From contig NW_020313005.1 in NCBI RefSeq assembly GCF_003265705.1, forward strand, positions 22,760,525-22,824,524: a stretch of DNA of 64,000 nt, written 5' to 3'. This stretch comes from Callorhinus ursinus (taxonomy: Eukaryota > Chordata > Mammalia > Carnivora > Otariidae). The notes beneath the pieces were generated by a model. It made no database searches, was not told the origin of the DNA, and was given only the letters and a program-made list of their open reading frames with translations. The translations under genes and the position numbers were made by a program. Within the stretch, counting starts at the first letter, position 1; each line of letters opens with the position of its first letter. Shown here piece by piece: positions 32,251-44,405 of this stretch.

Positions 32251-35200
32251 CAAGTTGGTCAGTGTCTCATCTGGGCTCATTACCAGAAGGGTCTGTGGCA
32301 TGCCTCTGGACTCCAGACACACAAGCACCTGGGCAGGGAGCCCATGAGTGGACCCGAGAGGAGGATCGCCGAGCTGCCCCTCGCAGACAAAGCCAGCATG
32401 ACCCATGCCGGGTCTCCTCCACCGAACACTCCACAGCCCCGAAGCCTCGGGTCTGAAGGCCAAGCAGTCCATGAAGGTTTAGTAGGATGCTGTGATGTTC
32501 AAAATAAAAAATAAAATAAAGACAGGAGGAGGGAGAAGCTGACGGCTTGACTGGAGCACACACAATCAATACACCCAAGATAACAATTTCTGCAGAACAG
32601 TGCCTTGCTTATCCAGACCCCCAGGAGATGCAAGCCGCTCTGACAATCGGTGGAGATTCTGACTTGCTACAGATCTTTTCATCTCCTGCCTGCTCTTGCC
32701 AACGTTTTCATTTTACATTATTAAATATTAAATCCTGTAAACACTTCCGTCCTGTCCATCAAATTACCCTTTTGTAACAGTATCGAATCATATTGGTATC
32801 ACTTACTTCCCCGAGTAATTCCAAAATCCTATTGCAGGGTAAAACCATGATGTGCCTTAACTGCTGGGGGTCAGGACTTCTGCATTCTTTTTTCAGACCC
32901 TGGCATCAGCTAACCGTTTATATCTCTTCAAGTCAAATTGTTTCCTTTCCAAGCGAATGGAAGGGGCATGCTATTAAGACCCCACTCTTTCCCTCCAACA
33001 GATTTAAAGGCGATTGAAATAACTTTGAAAATTCAACATTCGAGAAGTTGAGCCCCATCCACTTAAGTAGCTGTCTGTGGATTACACACAGAGCACCTCA
33101 TCAAGGCTGCTGTCTTGATACCCAGAACATGTCACATGCTGTCGCTTCTCTGACTTTCATTTCATTTCCCTTCCTTGGCTCTGGAATTGCTCATTATTTC
33201 CTTGTGTTAAATATCCAGAGGAAAATGGAATGAGGCCAACATGATACACGGGAAAATAATACATTCCAAAGTCAGAAGGAGATAAGATTGTTGGATAGAC
33301 TGATATTTTAGAGGATCCAAGTCTCTGTCCTCTCCGTTAGCAAAGATAATCAAAAGTTTATAATGTTTAAAATTCACTTTTGAGACAGTACAAAAGAAAG
33401 GATAATTGGATCCATGTGTTCAAATGCCAATTACTTGCATGTTAGTATTTTATGATGTTTCTCAGTCCCAGCATCTCAGGGCCCTCCTGTGAAAGTCAAG
33501 GAAGTCTGGAGAATTGGAATCTAATGATAGCTATTGTACAAATAGAAGAATAGTCCACAAATCTGTTCCCTCCCAGTGACCACCAATGGACTCCTCTTAA
33601 GAGTTGAGTACCAATGTTCAAAGACTAGCGCTTATGATATGTAAATATCTAAAATCATCCCTGTAAATAAGCAATACAATGGATCAGGCCAAGTAGATTT
33701 GTCAACAGTGGGAAATAAGTTACCTGAATTGAAGAAATGCAATCAAGTTGGACTTACGATTTTATGGGGAACTTTAATGAAGGCAGTCTCCCATAGATCT
33801 TTGCTAGCCTCCCCAGAACTCCCAGCCTGCCCTTATCCCCATTGATCTTCCCATTCTTGTGCTGTTTATTCTGTAGCCTAAGTAAAATTATTTAACCTTT
33901 TCTTGGCTTTAATGATCCATCTGTTGAGTTGGGAGAACAAGATGCTTATACATCTGGCAGAGGATGGTGCACTTTAATGAATGTTTGTAAAGTACTTTGA
34001 ACATGAGTGCTTAGTATTAATATTGCTTTCCAGTGCCCTAGACAGTCTAATGAAATGGTGTCTTAATCTATGTCGCAGCTAATTCGTTTTGGAACTGAAT
34101 CTACTGAATACAGATCTCAGTTTGGGGGTCACTGGGAAGATTTATCTTCCCTTGGGGCAAATATTGACCTCCTGAGCCTCCATTAATATTTACCTCCTGG
34201 GTCAATAAATCTCAGTGTTGACCTGATAAAAGTCAACATCTCCTCAGAACCTCAGGGTCTTCTTCGTCTGTGATGCCTTAGTTCCAGGTCTGTCACTTAA
34301 TTCTGTTCCAATAAATCCTGACCTGCAGGACTTTATAACACACGTTGTTGGCATGCCCTCAGGGGTAAAGCTGCTGGGTGTGTTCCTGGGCACTTGTGTA
34401 GAAATGCTGAAGTGAAGCTATCAGAGTGCTTCTAAGAGAATTCCTGACTTTAAGCTCATCCTCTTCTTCTCGCAGGGAGGGATTTTCTAGGAGGATCAAC
34501 CTAACATGAAATAAAGTACATACGAGGCAAACTCCCAGTAGAGTCTGTTAGACTGGTCAGTTCCAGTCACTGAATATCTGAAGCCTATCCATGTATTTGG
34601 GACAAGGAGGCGCTTTGCAAATGAAGCCTGGCCTTGGACGTTGATCTGAGCACACTGACTGTAATCAGTAATGCTCTTATTGAGCATTGACCACTCTTGA
34701 CCAAGGAGCCCACGTAGCTCTCGCTCCAAACCATGAGCATGCCTGGAATGGTCTATGGGCTGGGCTAAAGTCTATTTTATAGGTGCAGATTCTGTCATTC
34801 AATAGTTGAGTCTGTTGACTATTTTTTAAGAAACTACTTTGCACAGAGAGAGTTCTTGCCCCCTCTCAGCTCCCACACATACCCACTACCTACTAGGAGC
34901 TGAGAATACAAAAATGCATGAGACATGGTGCTCACTCTGAGGGAACTTTCTCTATGACATGGACAGAGTAGAATGGCTTCCTCATTTTTCCTGTGGCTTA
35001 CCTCACGCAAATACTCACACCCATGCCTCTTCCACTATGAACAGGTGCAGAATGGGGAGCTGGTGTATGTGTAACATCTTTAGCATTGGTCTTATGTGCT
35101 GACAGAACTGAGGAAGGTCATTCACTCCAGGGACAGCTCTTCTAACCACCTTCAGACATTTTGCCAGCCTCACATCATCTTCAGTCTTCAGAGAATACTC

Positions 35201-36429
35201 GGGGAATTTGCCTTGGCTGAAGCATGAGAAACACGTTTTCTAAGAGTAGGAGGCATCTGCCTTGTAGCGCCTGTGGAGGGGCTGATCTGCAAGAGGGAGA
35301 AGGGCAGTCATGAAATGCCACATCAGTAGCGTGGCTGTGATGTTCATCGTGTTTTGTCTTTGGGGTTTGAATTTAATTGCTTTCCGTATAGATTCAAGTA
35401 GAGAGATGGGTTCATCACAAAGTATTTTGTTCAGAAATGTTGCACAGATAAACAGATTTCTAAAATAAATGTATGTAAAAAACTCAAAACTCTGTCCAAC
35501 ATGTCTTTAAATGAGACTTTTGATGCATTTCCCATTGATTTATCTGCTTTTAATGGTCCCATTTGTAAGCAGCAGAGCTTCCAAACTTTCAAGGATGGAG
35601 GGTGTGGGGGGGGTATGGTTTGGTGAAGGTGGTAAGGGAGAGGCTATATCAGAAGCTAAGGTGGAAGGCTAGATCGCCATGATTTTGTCAGTGCTGTCAG
35701 GAACTCGGGCTACCAAAGCCAATTCTTTTAATTGCCTAGACATTTCCACATAGTTGAGGACGATTGATGGGTAAGAAGGTGAAAGGGAAGGAGACTCTGG
35801 AGTTGTCCACAAGTAGGGTCTATGTAGTCTGGATTTTTATCTTAATTTGCAGCTTCCCATCCTATACTTTACTGATGTCCTGGCTGCCTCGTCTTTATCC
35901 AGGAGCCAGCTCAGCAGTCTGGTCTCTGGACTGTTAGCAGCTGCCTGGAAACACAACTCAAATCAAATCCATCTTGATGAGTTTGATTAATTGAGCTTCA
36001 GGAGTTTTGCTCTGTGCTGGTCTTTTGCATTGAAGTCTTAAGATCCCAGGTTACCTCTGTGGGGAGAACTTTAAATATACCCTAGGGTCTCTTCAGAAAG
36101 ATTGGGTTTGCTTCGGTGTCCTAGACTCCATTTCTGAAAATGGCAAGCAAAAACAAAAACACAAACAAACAAGCAAATACAACCTCTTAGAGCAGAGCTT
36201 GTCTTATCCCACAAGGGATACTTAGGATGTTAGCTACCTTGCTCGTAAGGTAACTACATGTTTCTATTTTCCTCATTTCACATTTAATCAAGGAGAATTT
36301 GCGTTTTATTTATTTCTAAAAGTTAAATTAGCTTCTTTTTCTGTTTCGTGTTTCCTGGGTCATGCCAAGGTCTTATCAGATGCTCTGCTTTCCTTCCTCC
36401 TTCTCATGGACTTCCAAGGGAGGTCACTC
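32251..36429. other. Long non-coding, mostly unique stretch
   Basis: No convincing exon, RNA gene or nameable repeat was seen apart from a possible L2 fragment at about 34895-34965. The sequence is AT-rich with few CpGs. Short open frames carry no recognisable features. Absence of repeats over 4 kb is mildly unusual for a carnivoran genome. Confidence 0.5.
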
Positions 36430-36880
36430 ATTCATTCAATCAATCATTCATTCAGACAACAGCCATTTATTAAGTATCTGATATTTCTCAAGTATTTTGC
36501 TGGGAATTGAGGGATTTAAAAAAAGAAAAAAGGTCAATCAGGATTCCTGCCCAGAAGGAAGACAGAATCTAACATAGAAACACAGGCCTATACAAACCTG
36601 TGCAGTAGACACACAGAAGAGATGATAAAAAAATGACCTAAAGCGGGACTAATAGACATAGAGGGTAAAATTGAGACATGAGGGGAGTCAAGAGGTTAAG
36701 CGTACTGTCCTTGAGCATTAACTGGATTTAGTGAGCATCAGATGGAGGCCCCAAGTTTGGGTAACAGAGTGAAAGGCAGGACACTCTCTGAAAGAGGGAC
36801 CAGTGCAGGAAAGGTAAAGTCTGTGTAGAAAGTGCTGCCATCTCATTTGGATGGGGCAGGGAATGTGTGTGCAGGAGACA
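36430..36880 (-). repeat. L2 LINE relic
   Basis: Begins with TTCATTCAATCAATCATTCATTCAGACAACAGCCATTTATTAAG, the reverse of the L2 tail, followed by GGATTCCTGCCCAGAAGGAAGACAGAATC and, further on, AAGTGCTGCCATCTC-type sequence. Confidence 0.6.
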
Positions 36881-37098
36881 TCCGAGGAAGGATATTAAAT
36901 TGAAGATTGGATGTATGATATTGGAGCTGGAGCTGGGGAGGGATCTGGACTAAAGAGAAACGTTTGCAATTTTTCAGCATATGGGTGGTGGGTGGTTGGA
37001 GCCTTGGGAGTGGGTGAGACTATCTGAGTACAGCACGTGGAATGAGAAGAAAAAATGGTAGGATGAAGCCCCAGTAAAAACCAACATTTAGGGGAATA

Positions 37099-37612
37099 TT
37101 AGGGTTCTCCAAAGAACCAGAACTCCATATATATATATATATATATGTATGTATATACGTATGGAGAGAGAGAGATTGATTTATTACAAAGGATGGGCTC
37201 ACTTGATTATGGAGACTGAGAAACCCCCACACTCTGCCATCTGTAAGCTGGAGAACCAGGAGAGCCAGTGGTATAAATTCCTGTCCAAAAGCCAGCAGGA
37301 GGAAACCCAAGAAGAGCCAATGTTTCAGCTCAAGTCCAAAGGCAGGAGAAAGCTGATGTTCCATTCAAACAGTCAGGTAGGTGGAGTTCCCTTTTACTCT
37401 TGGGAGGGTCAGCCTTTTTGTTCTAGCCAAGCCTTCAAATAATTGGATGAGGCCCACCTACAGTAGGGAGGGCAATCCGTTTTACCCAGCTTACTGATTT
37501 AAATATTGATCTCACTCAGCAATACCCTCATAGACATACCCAGAACACTTGGTGTGACCAAATTTTGGGGCACCGTGTGAACCCGTGAAGTTGACATATA
37601 AAATTCACCATT
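37099..37612 (-). repeat. LTR relic (ERVL-MaLR-like) with an internal (AT)n
   Basis: TTAGGGTTCTCCAAAGAACCAGAAC, an (AT)10 tract at 37127-37146, AGAGAGATTGATTTATTACAAAGGATGGGCTCAC, TGGATGAGGCCCACCTAC and GTTGACATATAAAATTCACCAT are in the order of a widespread mammalian LTR. I am confident of the repeat but less so of the exact family and strand. Confidence 0.65.
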
Positions 37613-38239
37613 GGGGCAGCAGAGACAGAGAAGTTAAGAGAGAGAGAAAAAAAATGCTCTCTTTTTTATGAATAATCAATCCCCAACCACCTTAACCACC
37701 TTTTTGCTAGGAAAGTTTTGCATGTTTGCATTCATGGGCACACATTATCACGACTGAGCCAAAAAAAAGAAAAAAAGAGAGAGAAAAGGGTGTGAAAGGC
37801 ACTGGTAGACCATCTAGGTATTGTAGAATTCAGAGATCGAGAGGATTCCACGCCACCCAATTTAGTGAATGAGGTAGGTGTGTATCCATAGGCAAAATGG
37901 CAGAGTGAATAAACATGCCCATGGGACAGGGAGGGGCTGATAAAGTGCTGAGTGAGGGTGACTATCAGGCTGGCAGGTCTTAGGTCCTGAGTGTGGGCCC
38001 CTCTTCTACCGCATCGTTTAGCAGTGGGGGAGGGGAACCCTGAGCCAGATGACGGGAGCAAGGCTCACATGGAGAGGCTTCTTATAGACTCTTAACCAAT
38101 GTTAAAAGGAGGGTATTTCCGTGGAGCACCAGTCCATGTGAACTTCATTTAGGATCTGGCCTGCTCTGGGGACATCCCCATGTTCTTAACACACTGTCTT
38201 TGTGCCTGATGAATGGTCATGATCACACTTTCATACTCC
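37613..38239. other. Non-coding stretch
   Basis: Short A/G-rich tracts (37635-37655 and 37760-37790). Nothing else was recognised. Confidence 0.5.
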
Positions 38240-38395
38240 CATTCCCAGAAGCCCTTTTGAATAATATTATTACTGGGTGACACAGCGGCCTTTGACATGG
38301 ATGGCACCCTGCCCATTTTACAGAAGAAGAAACAGGAGTTCCTTGAGACTGATTTGCTAGTGAGTGGTATATCTGGCACCAGACCCAGATCTTTA
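38240..38395 (+). repeat. MIR SINE relic
   Basis: CCCATTTTACAGAAGAAGAAACAGGAG followed by TTTGCTAGTGAGTGGTATATCTGGCACCAGACCCAG gives the MIR core-to-tail order. Confidence 0.65.
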
Positions 38396-38734
38396 GACAG
38401 CTAGGTCTGTTGATACAGCCTGGCCCTTCAGGTGACCCTATGGTCCTTCAGCTTGTCCATGTAGGAAGAGGCCAAGCCTTGGCTTCATATCTCTTTTTTC
38501 TGTCCAGGCAGTGGAGTTGAACCTTGCCTCTCGCTTCTTAGAAACGTCTCCCATCCAAGAACTCACTAGACTGTCACGGTCCAACCTTCCTCTGCAGCCC
38601 GTGCCCTCTCTCAGACTCAGAAACTGCGGAGCGGGCAGTACTAGAGGCTCTATCCTCAGATACACTGAGCATAAGGTTAGGTGGGTCTGAGCTCTCACCT
38701 TCCCCTGGCAACCTTTGACAAGCTTTTGCAGTAA

Positions 38735-38960
38735 AAAAAATTACATATTAATACGTGACGATTAATCTCTGACTTGAAAGAGCCATCTATACCGTATGTG
38801 TAACCTCTGGACATTTCCATTTCCAATCTGCACAGCGAGATAACATCCTGAAAATGAAATGTAATCATCAATTAGCCTTGTTCCTTAGGACAGACTGATC
38901 TGCAGGCGTGAGCAGATTTCAGCACCTGAGCAACGGCTGATTATAAGCAAGGAGCTGGAC
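38735..38960. promoter_or_regulatory. Repeat-free candidate conserved non-coding element
   Basis: TTACATATTAATACGTGACGATTAATC and ATGTAATCATCAATTAGCC carry several homeodomain and PBX/HOX-like cores (TAATCATCAATTA) within 220 bp of non-repeat sequence. Enhancer function is only inferred. Confidence 0.25.
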
Positions 38961-39934
38961 AGTGGCAGGAAAAAGGGAGAGATGAGTATTTGAGCTTTGC
39001 CATAAGTCACAGAGGCTGGAAGGTAGAAGGCCCGCTGAACCACTGGCTAGCTCTGTCCTCATGGGTCTGAGCTCTGTGAATTCATCAGTCCCAGGAGCCA
39101 TTGGTTCGGCCACGGTGGGGTTAACGGAGGGATGTCCGAGAGCAGAAAATGTGGACCCTGCCAGGAAGACTTGGAAACTGTTACAGAATCAGATCATACC
39201 CAAGTGAGGTGGATTAAAACCACCACCCAGGTTCCTGCACACAGGAGTATAAATTGATACGGGGCCTGGTGGTCGTGGGCCTGTTTTCCTGCTTCGGTGT
39301 CACCAAGGATGACAACTAGAATCATCTGGCAGCAGTTGTAAAAAGTGCCTGTAGATCCTTGGTGAGAAGTCATCAGCCCAGAATGGTGCATTGTGTTTTC
39401 TTATTATATTTAATGGAAAATTGACGCACTCGTATATTTCCAAAGTGTAATTTGTTCTGATGGGTAGGCCGACAGTGAATTGGGCTGCTTCACCAGGGAA
39501 GAGGCCAAAAAAAATAAATTAAACAAATTAATGACTGTGACGCATTCCGGGGGAAAGAAAATGCAGTTGACTGTCCACCCCCGTTGCCACCCCTAACTGA
39601 AATCATCATTTTTATTGCAGTCACATCTCCTTGGGCCACCGCTTCTTGTGGGTATTTTTAAAGAAAACTTCCCCTCCAGTTGTTTCCTTTAGCCCAATAA
39701 GCACAGTTGCTAATTTTCTCTCATTTGGAGATTCCCCCCTGGAACCATATGCCATTAAAATGCTTAGACATGTGGAAATGGACTGATGAAGATATGAGGA
39801 GACAGGGAGTTGCAGACGAGGAGAGACTTTGTCAGATGGAATGACTCTGACAGCAGGTTCACTAACCAGAAGAGAAAGATGCCGCCACGGGAGGGCGAGG
39901 AGGAGAGCCGTGCCCGGCCTCTGGAAGGGTCCAG
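38961..39934. other. Non-coding stretch
   Basis: Unique sequence. Bases 39400-39560 are AT-rich with CAAATTAATGACTGTGACGC. Nothing is nameable as a gene. Confidence 0.5.
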
Positions 39935-40060
39935 AAGGCGTCGTGTTCCCAGTGCACAGCTCAGTGCCCGGCCTTGAGCAAGTGCTCATTGGCTGAGTGA
40001 GTGAATGAGTGAATGAATGAACAAATGAATGAGTGAGTGAACGAGACAGATGAGCACCTG
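39935..40060 (+). repeat. L2 3' end with a degenerate (GAAT/GAGT)n tail
   Basis: CAGCTCAGTGCCCGGCCTTGAGCAAGTGCTCATTGGC, then about 14 tetranucleotide units of GTGA, GAAT or GAGT. Confidence 0.65.
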
Positions 40061-40799
40061 AAGCAGAGAGACAGACCGACCAGAGGGGTCTGGGAAGAAG
40101 CTGGTCACTATGGGAGGCGGGACTTGCAAGCAGGGGGGCCTAGGTGGGCCTCGGCAACAGAGGGCAACACCGAGCCCAGCGTGGAGGTTTGGGCATATAC
40201 CCCTGGTGCGACATGGACCCTCAGTTCCATGTCCCCTTCTTCACAGAACGTTTTTTTATTATTATTTTGCATTTATTTGTGTAATTATGCAGTTCATGTT
40301 TCCAGGGTAGTATTCAAACTAGTGAAGAACGGGTGTAGGGATGGCACCAACCCACCAGAGCAGATACATTCGGAGCGGACACGGAGGTACAAACCCAGAC
40401 AGACAGCCTTCCAGAATAGATGCCCTGAATGTCTCTCGCTCGCTGGGCCCAAGCTTTCTGGGAAGGAGTATCATGTTTGCTTTTATGCTTCATATCAAGC
40501 CTCAGCACCTAGCTCCAGCCTTCAATAGAAATACAGTTCCTCGGTTTAGAGGCCGCGCCTGCTCTGTGTTTAGGAGCCACTCAATAAATATTGGTGGACT
40601 ATTTAGGGGAGGGGAGTGGAATGAAATGTAGCCTGGCCTACAGTCTCCCAGGCCTACCCACGCTGCACAGCGACCTGCCCTCCCCCGGGGCCCCCTAGGA
40701 CCACCCCAGGGCGTTGGCATGCAGGGAAGGGAGGGCAGAGGCAGATCCAGGCCAAGGGGCGACCAGGGCATTTCCTGCAAAGCACTTTTCCTCAACTTG
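40061..40799. other. Non-coding stretch
   Basis: Open frames up to 163 codons (40037-40528, + strand) show no domain. The first of these begins inside the tetranucleotide tail, which lacks stops. Confidence 0.5.
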
Positions 40800-40990
40800 T
40801 GTAAGTAAATCTGTTAATGCCCTCCTACTTCCTCCCCTTTGTTAGGGAGCCCAGTGTATTAATTAAAAACTGCAGGCAGCTGTTAAGTATCTCCAGAACA
40901 AGGATTAAGCCAGCTTTCTGTCAATTGCTTTCAAAGTGACTGCTATTTGTTAGAGAAATTCTTTCTTTAGGGGTTAAAGCACCTTGTTTT
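40800..40990. promoter_or_regulatory. Repeat-free candidate conserved non-coding element
   Basis: GTGTATTAATTAAAAACTGCAGG, CAGCTGTTAAG, AAGGATTAAGCC and CTGTCAATTGC combine homeodomain, bHLH and TALE-type cores densely in unique sequence. Function is inferred only. Confidence 0.3.
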
Positions 40991-41874
40991 CCCTTTTCCA
41001 TGTCCTCCATTACCTCGTTACCCTGCCGGCCCCTTCCCCTGATTCATGCTTCAGAGCACCTGCAGCAGGAAGACCATAGGCAGTACGTCCTCCGTCCGAC
41101 GTGGCTGTCTGGGTGCTAATGTCATCAGAGGGAAGCCAGTGTCGTGAGCCGGTCAACCCTGCTCCTACCGACCTCTCAGCTTCGGCTGACTTACCCATGA
41201 CATATTCGTAACAGCCATGTTTGGGGTACCAGTAAGGGGGAAAGGCAGAGACAAGGGTTATCTCCCCCATTCTTTTTTGCCCCCATTCCATTAGAGTTAC
41301 TTACTCTATGGCAGTGAGCACCATCAAGAGAGACATTTCTGCCCGGTATGAAAAAGAACTTTCAGCTAGAGCTCTTTGACAGAGCCAGGCCGTCTACAGA
41401 GATGAGGCCTGAAGCACTCAGTAATGACTGAGGAAATGAACTCCCAGTGAGATTCAACTAGATGACCTTCAGTGGCCCTTCCTGGGTTGAAATATAATCT
41501 TGCGAATCAGGCCACCTTAGGAGGTTTTCACGGAGTTGAGAAGACTATCTCCCCTCCTCCATAGAAAGGGAAGGGTTTGCCCTTTCTGGGCCATCTGCCC
41601 TGCCTGGCCAGTGTTAAGTGCCGGAGGGGGACAGGGCGATAGGGGCGGGAGATAGGGACAGCGCAAGAAAGTGGGGGCAGAATTAAGCACTTCTGAGCCC
41701 CCAGACAGTTTGTAGTTGCAGAATTCATGTTAGCAGCAATGAATATTAAGTAAATCAATAAATTCTCCATTGAAGTAATAAATAATCAGCTATAATAGCA
41801 CAAAATATGTCTGAACTCAACTGTAATGTGACCATAAAATAAAATGTCAAATTTGAGGCACACCTTTTTTTTTT

Positions 41875-41877
<3 letters not shown>

Positions 41878-41919
<42 letters not shown>
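41878..41919. repeat. (GA)21 microsatellite preceded by T11
   Basis: A pure GA run of 42 bases. The homopurine/homopyrimidine mirror repeat could form triplex H-DNA. Confidence 0.95.
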
Positions 41920-41923
<4 letters not shown>

Positions 41924-42525
41924 ATCCAAACTTCCCAAATTCCCCTCTGTTCACTTGGGCGCAATCAGTGGCTGACTCTCCATCCTCTGGACCTTCTGGT
42001 GATGACTTTGCTACCTCAGTCCCTCTCAGACAGAAACCTTGAGAAATTATATACCATACGAGAGATGTTCACAGCCCCTGGTGAGAATTCAGACTCTGCG
42101 TGCACATACACACACACATGCACACACATGTCTGGCAGACCTGCATCTTCTCTGTATGCCACTTAGCAGATTGTGCTGGGAAAGTTCGCCTCAGCAGAGA
42201 AGGAAAGGGGAAAAGAAACGATCTGAATCAGGATAACATAAATAAGCCTGTGGCCGGCAGAGAAAAACCCAAACAACTAATAACACCAGGGAAAAGCCAC
42301 TGCAGAATTTATATAAAAAAAGCGTATCAGAAAAGCTGTTTGAAAGACCTCTGAGAGGCAGAAATCATGGAAACTCTTTCCTGCCAGCCTGTGGCTTAAA
42401 TGTGTAAGAATTACTCTTTCGTGAAAAATCGGTGACCAGTTTGATTATTTTCTGTCAACAATCAGCCATTCTGTGCGTTGTCGTACTTGGTGGATTGGTG
42501 GGTCTCTTCTTCTTCTCCCTCTCAA

Positions 42526-42553
42526 ATGTGTGTGCGTGCACGCGTGTGTGTAT
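42526..42553. other. Perfect alternating purine-pyrimidine tract (Z-DNA type)
   Basis: Twenty-eight bases strictly alternate purine and pyrimidine, including the core GTGCACGCGTGTG, which favours Z-DNA under negative supercoiling. Confidence 0.6.
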
Positions 42554-43194
42554 TTAACTCATATTTGCATCTTTGGTCTTCTTTTGTTTGGCTCTTCTCT
42601 TTGGATTGTCAACACGGTTAAGTCCTAAACAAATGAACAAAACTCCATTGGTTCTTAAACCCTCAGTGTTCCTCTCTCTCCTGTCTTTTTTCAACCTTTT
42701 ACAAGACAAATGTGTAGGACAAATATATAGATAGTTGTCCTAGCCAACTTTTTTCTTAAAGCGTAATTTTGGTTCTTCTTTCCCTTCTCCTTCGGTCAAT
42801 TGCTTCTGTCCTCAAGAGGAGTTCATTGCTACAGACTTCAATAAAGCGGAAAGGCTGCCCAGGGAGCATTTGGCCAATTCCTCTGCCTCTTTGCAGGATT
42901 GATAGGACCAGTCAATCTGGCTCCTGCTTTTCCTTCCATCACCCTGAGCCTCGGTTTTCCTTCTGGTTGCTTTGTCTCCAGTGTCTCATGTGCCAACGTA
43001 ACGATTGGCACAACTGTCTTGACGCTTCAAGTGCAATTAGTCCTTCCATGAGGAGGAGAAAGTAGGCATGCGTTCCTCCGGACACACTAGTCTTCTCGTT
43101 CAGGATTATCTACTACTGTGAGCCATTCCTAAGTAGGATACACCCATCTACCAGTAGCCGATACCCCCTGGATCTTCCTTGTTATGTCCAGCAC

Positions 43195-43330
43195 TCACAT
43201 TGGTCAGTAAGGCATTGTTGAGCATCTGTTGTGTGTTCTGCAGAGAACCAGATGTTACAGGAGACACGCTAGCAACTGTAAGACATGGTTTCTGCTCCTT
43301 TGAAGCTTGTGTTCTAATTAGAGGAAATCC
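43195..43330 (-). repeat. L2 3'-end relic
   Basis: TAAGGCATTGTTGAGCATCTGTTGTGTGTTCTGC and GGTTTCTGCTCCTTTGAAGCTTGTGTTCTAATTAGAGG match the reverse of the L2 3' end. Confidence 0.65.
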
Positions 43331-43512
43331 AAAAATATGAAAGCCCATTAATCAAATGCCCAAAGTGTTTCTACTGATGCACCCACCTCTTTTTTAAACC
43401 TCAAGTCTCCAGATGATTAAGCCTTTTCTGTTTCTTTTATTTTGTGCTATGTAGCAAAAAGTGTATGTGGCTCCTCTATTCCAAGGCTCTCCTTAGCACC
43501 CGTGCTTTCCTC

Positions 43513-44106
43513 CTGTGGTGGATAGATGGTAGCCCCCATCCTGTCCCCGTCCTCATCTGCAGCACTATACGTCAAAAATAACTTTGCAGATGAGATTTGG
43601 TCACAGATCTTAAATGGGGACATTATCCTAGATGATGCGGGTGGCCTTCACGTAATCACAAGAGTCATTATATGAGAGACGGAAGGGGAAGTGGCAACAG
43701 GAGCAGAGCTTGGTGTGATGTGTGGGACGTGAGCCACGGAATGCAGGCAGCCTCTAGAACTTAGAAAAATCAAGGACATAGACTGTCCCCTCAAGCTTCC
43801 AGAAGGAACCCAACCCTGCCAACCCTTTTTAAAAAAAATGTTTTATTTAAATTCCATCTAGTTAACATATAGTGTCCTCTTAGTTTGAGGGGTAGGATTT
43901 AGTGATTCATCAGTTGCTTATAACACCCAGAGCTCATTGCATCAAGTGCCCTCCTTAATGCCCATCACCCAGTTACCCCAACCCCCACCCACCTGCCATC
44001 CCATTTTCGACTTCTGACCTCCAGAACTGTAACAGAATAAACTAGTGTTGTTTCCACCTACTGATTTTGTGGTCATTTGTTGCAGCAGCAGTCGGAAACT
44101 CATACA
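43513..44106 (+). repeat. MLT1-like LTR split by a nested L1
   Basis: Left half 43513-43828: TTTGCAGATGAGATTTGG, GGGGACATTATCCTAGATG, GAAGGAACCCAACCCTGCC. Right half 44008-44106: TCGACTTCTGACCTCCAGAACTGTAAC, AATAAACTAGTGTTGTTTCC, ATTTGTTGCAGCAGC. These follow the MLT1 order with the L1 inserted where the short 'accttgatc' part of the consensus would lie. Confidence 0.75.
43829..44007 (-). mobile_element. 5'-truncated L1 3' end nested in an LTR
   Basis: AATTCCATCTAGTTAACATATAGTG, CAGTTGCTTATAACACCCAGAGCTCATTGCATC and AATGCCCATCACCCAGTTACC are the 3' UTR of a carnivoran L1 in reverse. It interrupts the LTR, so it is younger than the LTR. Confidence 0.9.
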
Positions 44107-44303
44107 GCGATTGAGCCATCCCTGGTTACCTGACCCACACTTGGATCTTTCGGTCTTTCACCTTCTTTTCCGCAGGCTAAGGGCGGCCAACAAGTGTAGG
44201 TTATAAATAAACACAACTCTGTTTGTTTTTAAACCTTCATCCTTCCTCTACCTTCTATCCTTTTTCAACCTTTTACAGCCGGGTTACTTTAAGAACAGTC
44301 TAA

Positions 44304-44405
44304 GGCATTGATTCTCAAATCCGTCTATCACTAAAATCTCCTGAAGAGTTTTTCGGTGATACACGTGCCCAGGCTCCTCCACAGCCCCGCTGAATTGGGA
44401 TGACC
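44304..44405. repeat. MER5-type DNA transposon fragment
   Basis: CATTGATTCTCAAATCCGTCTATCACTAAAATCTCCTGAAGAGTTTTT resembles one end of MER5. The other end is missing or diverged. Confidence 0.45.

Larger units (their letters stand above)
40991..43194. other. Non-coding stretch with simple repeats
   Basis: Holds the (AG)n tract at 41878-41919, a CA-rich patch at 42103-42130 and the alternating purine-pyrimidine tract at 42526-42553. No gene or interspersed repeat was recognised. Confidence 0.5.

Noticed and set aside
40037..40528. 163-codon open frame as a possible gene
   Set aside because: It starts in a stop-poor tetranucleotide L2 tail and has no recognisable family features.
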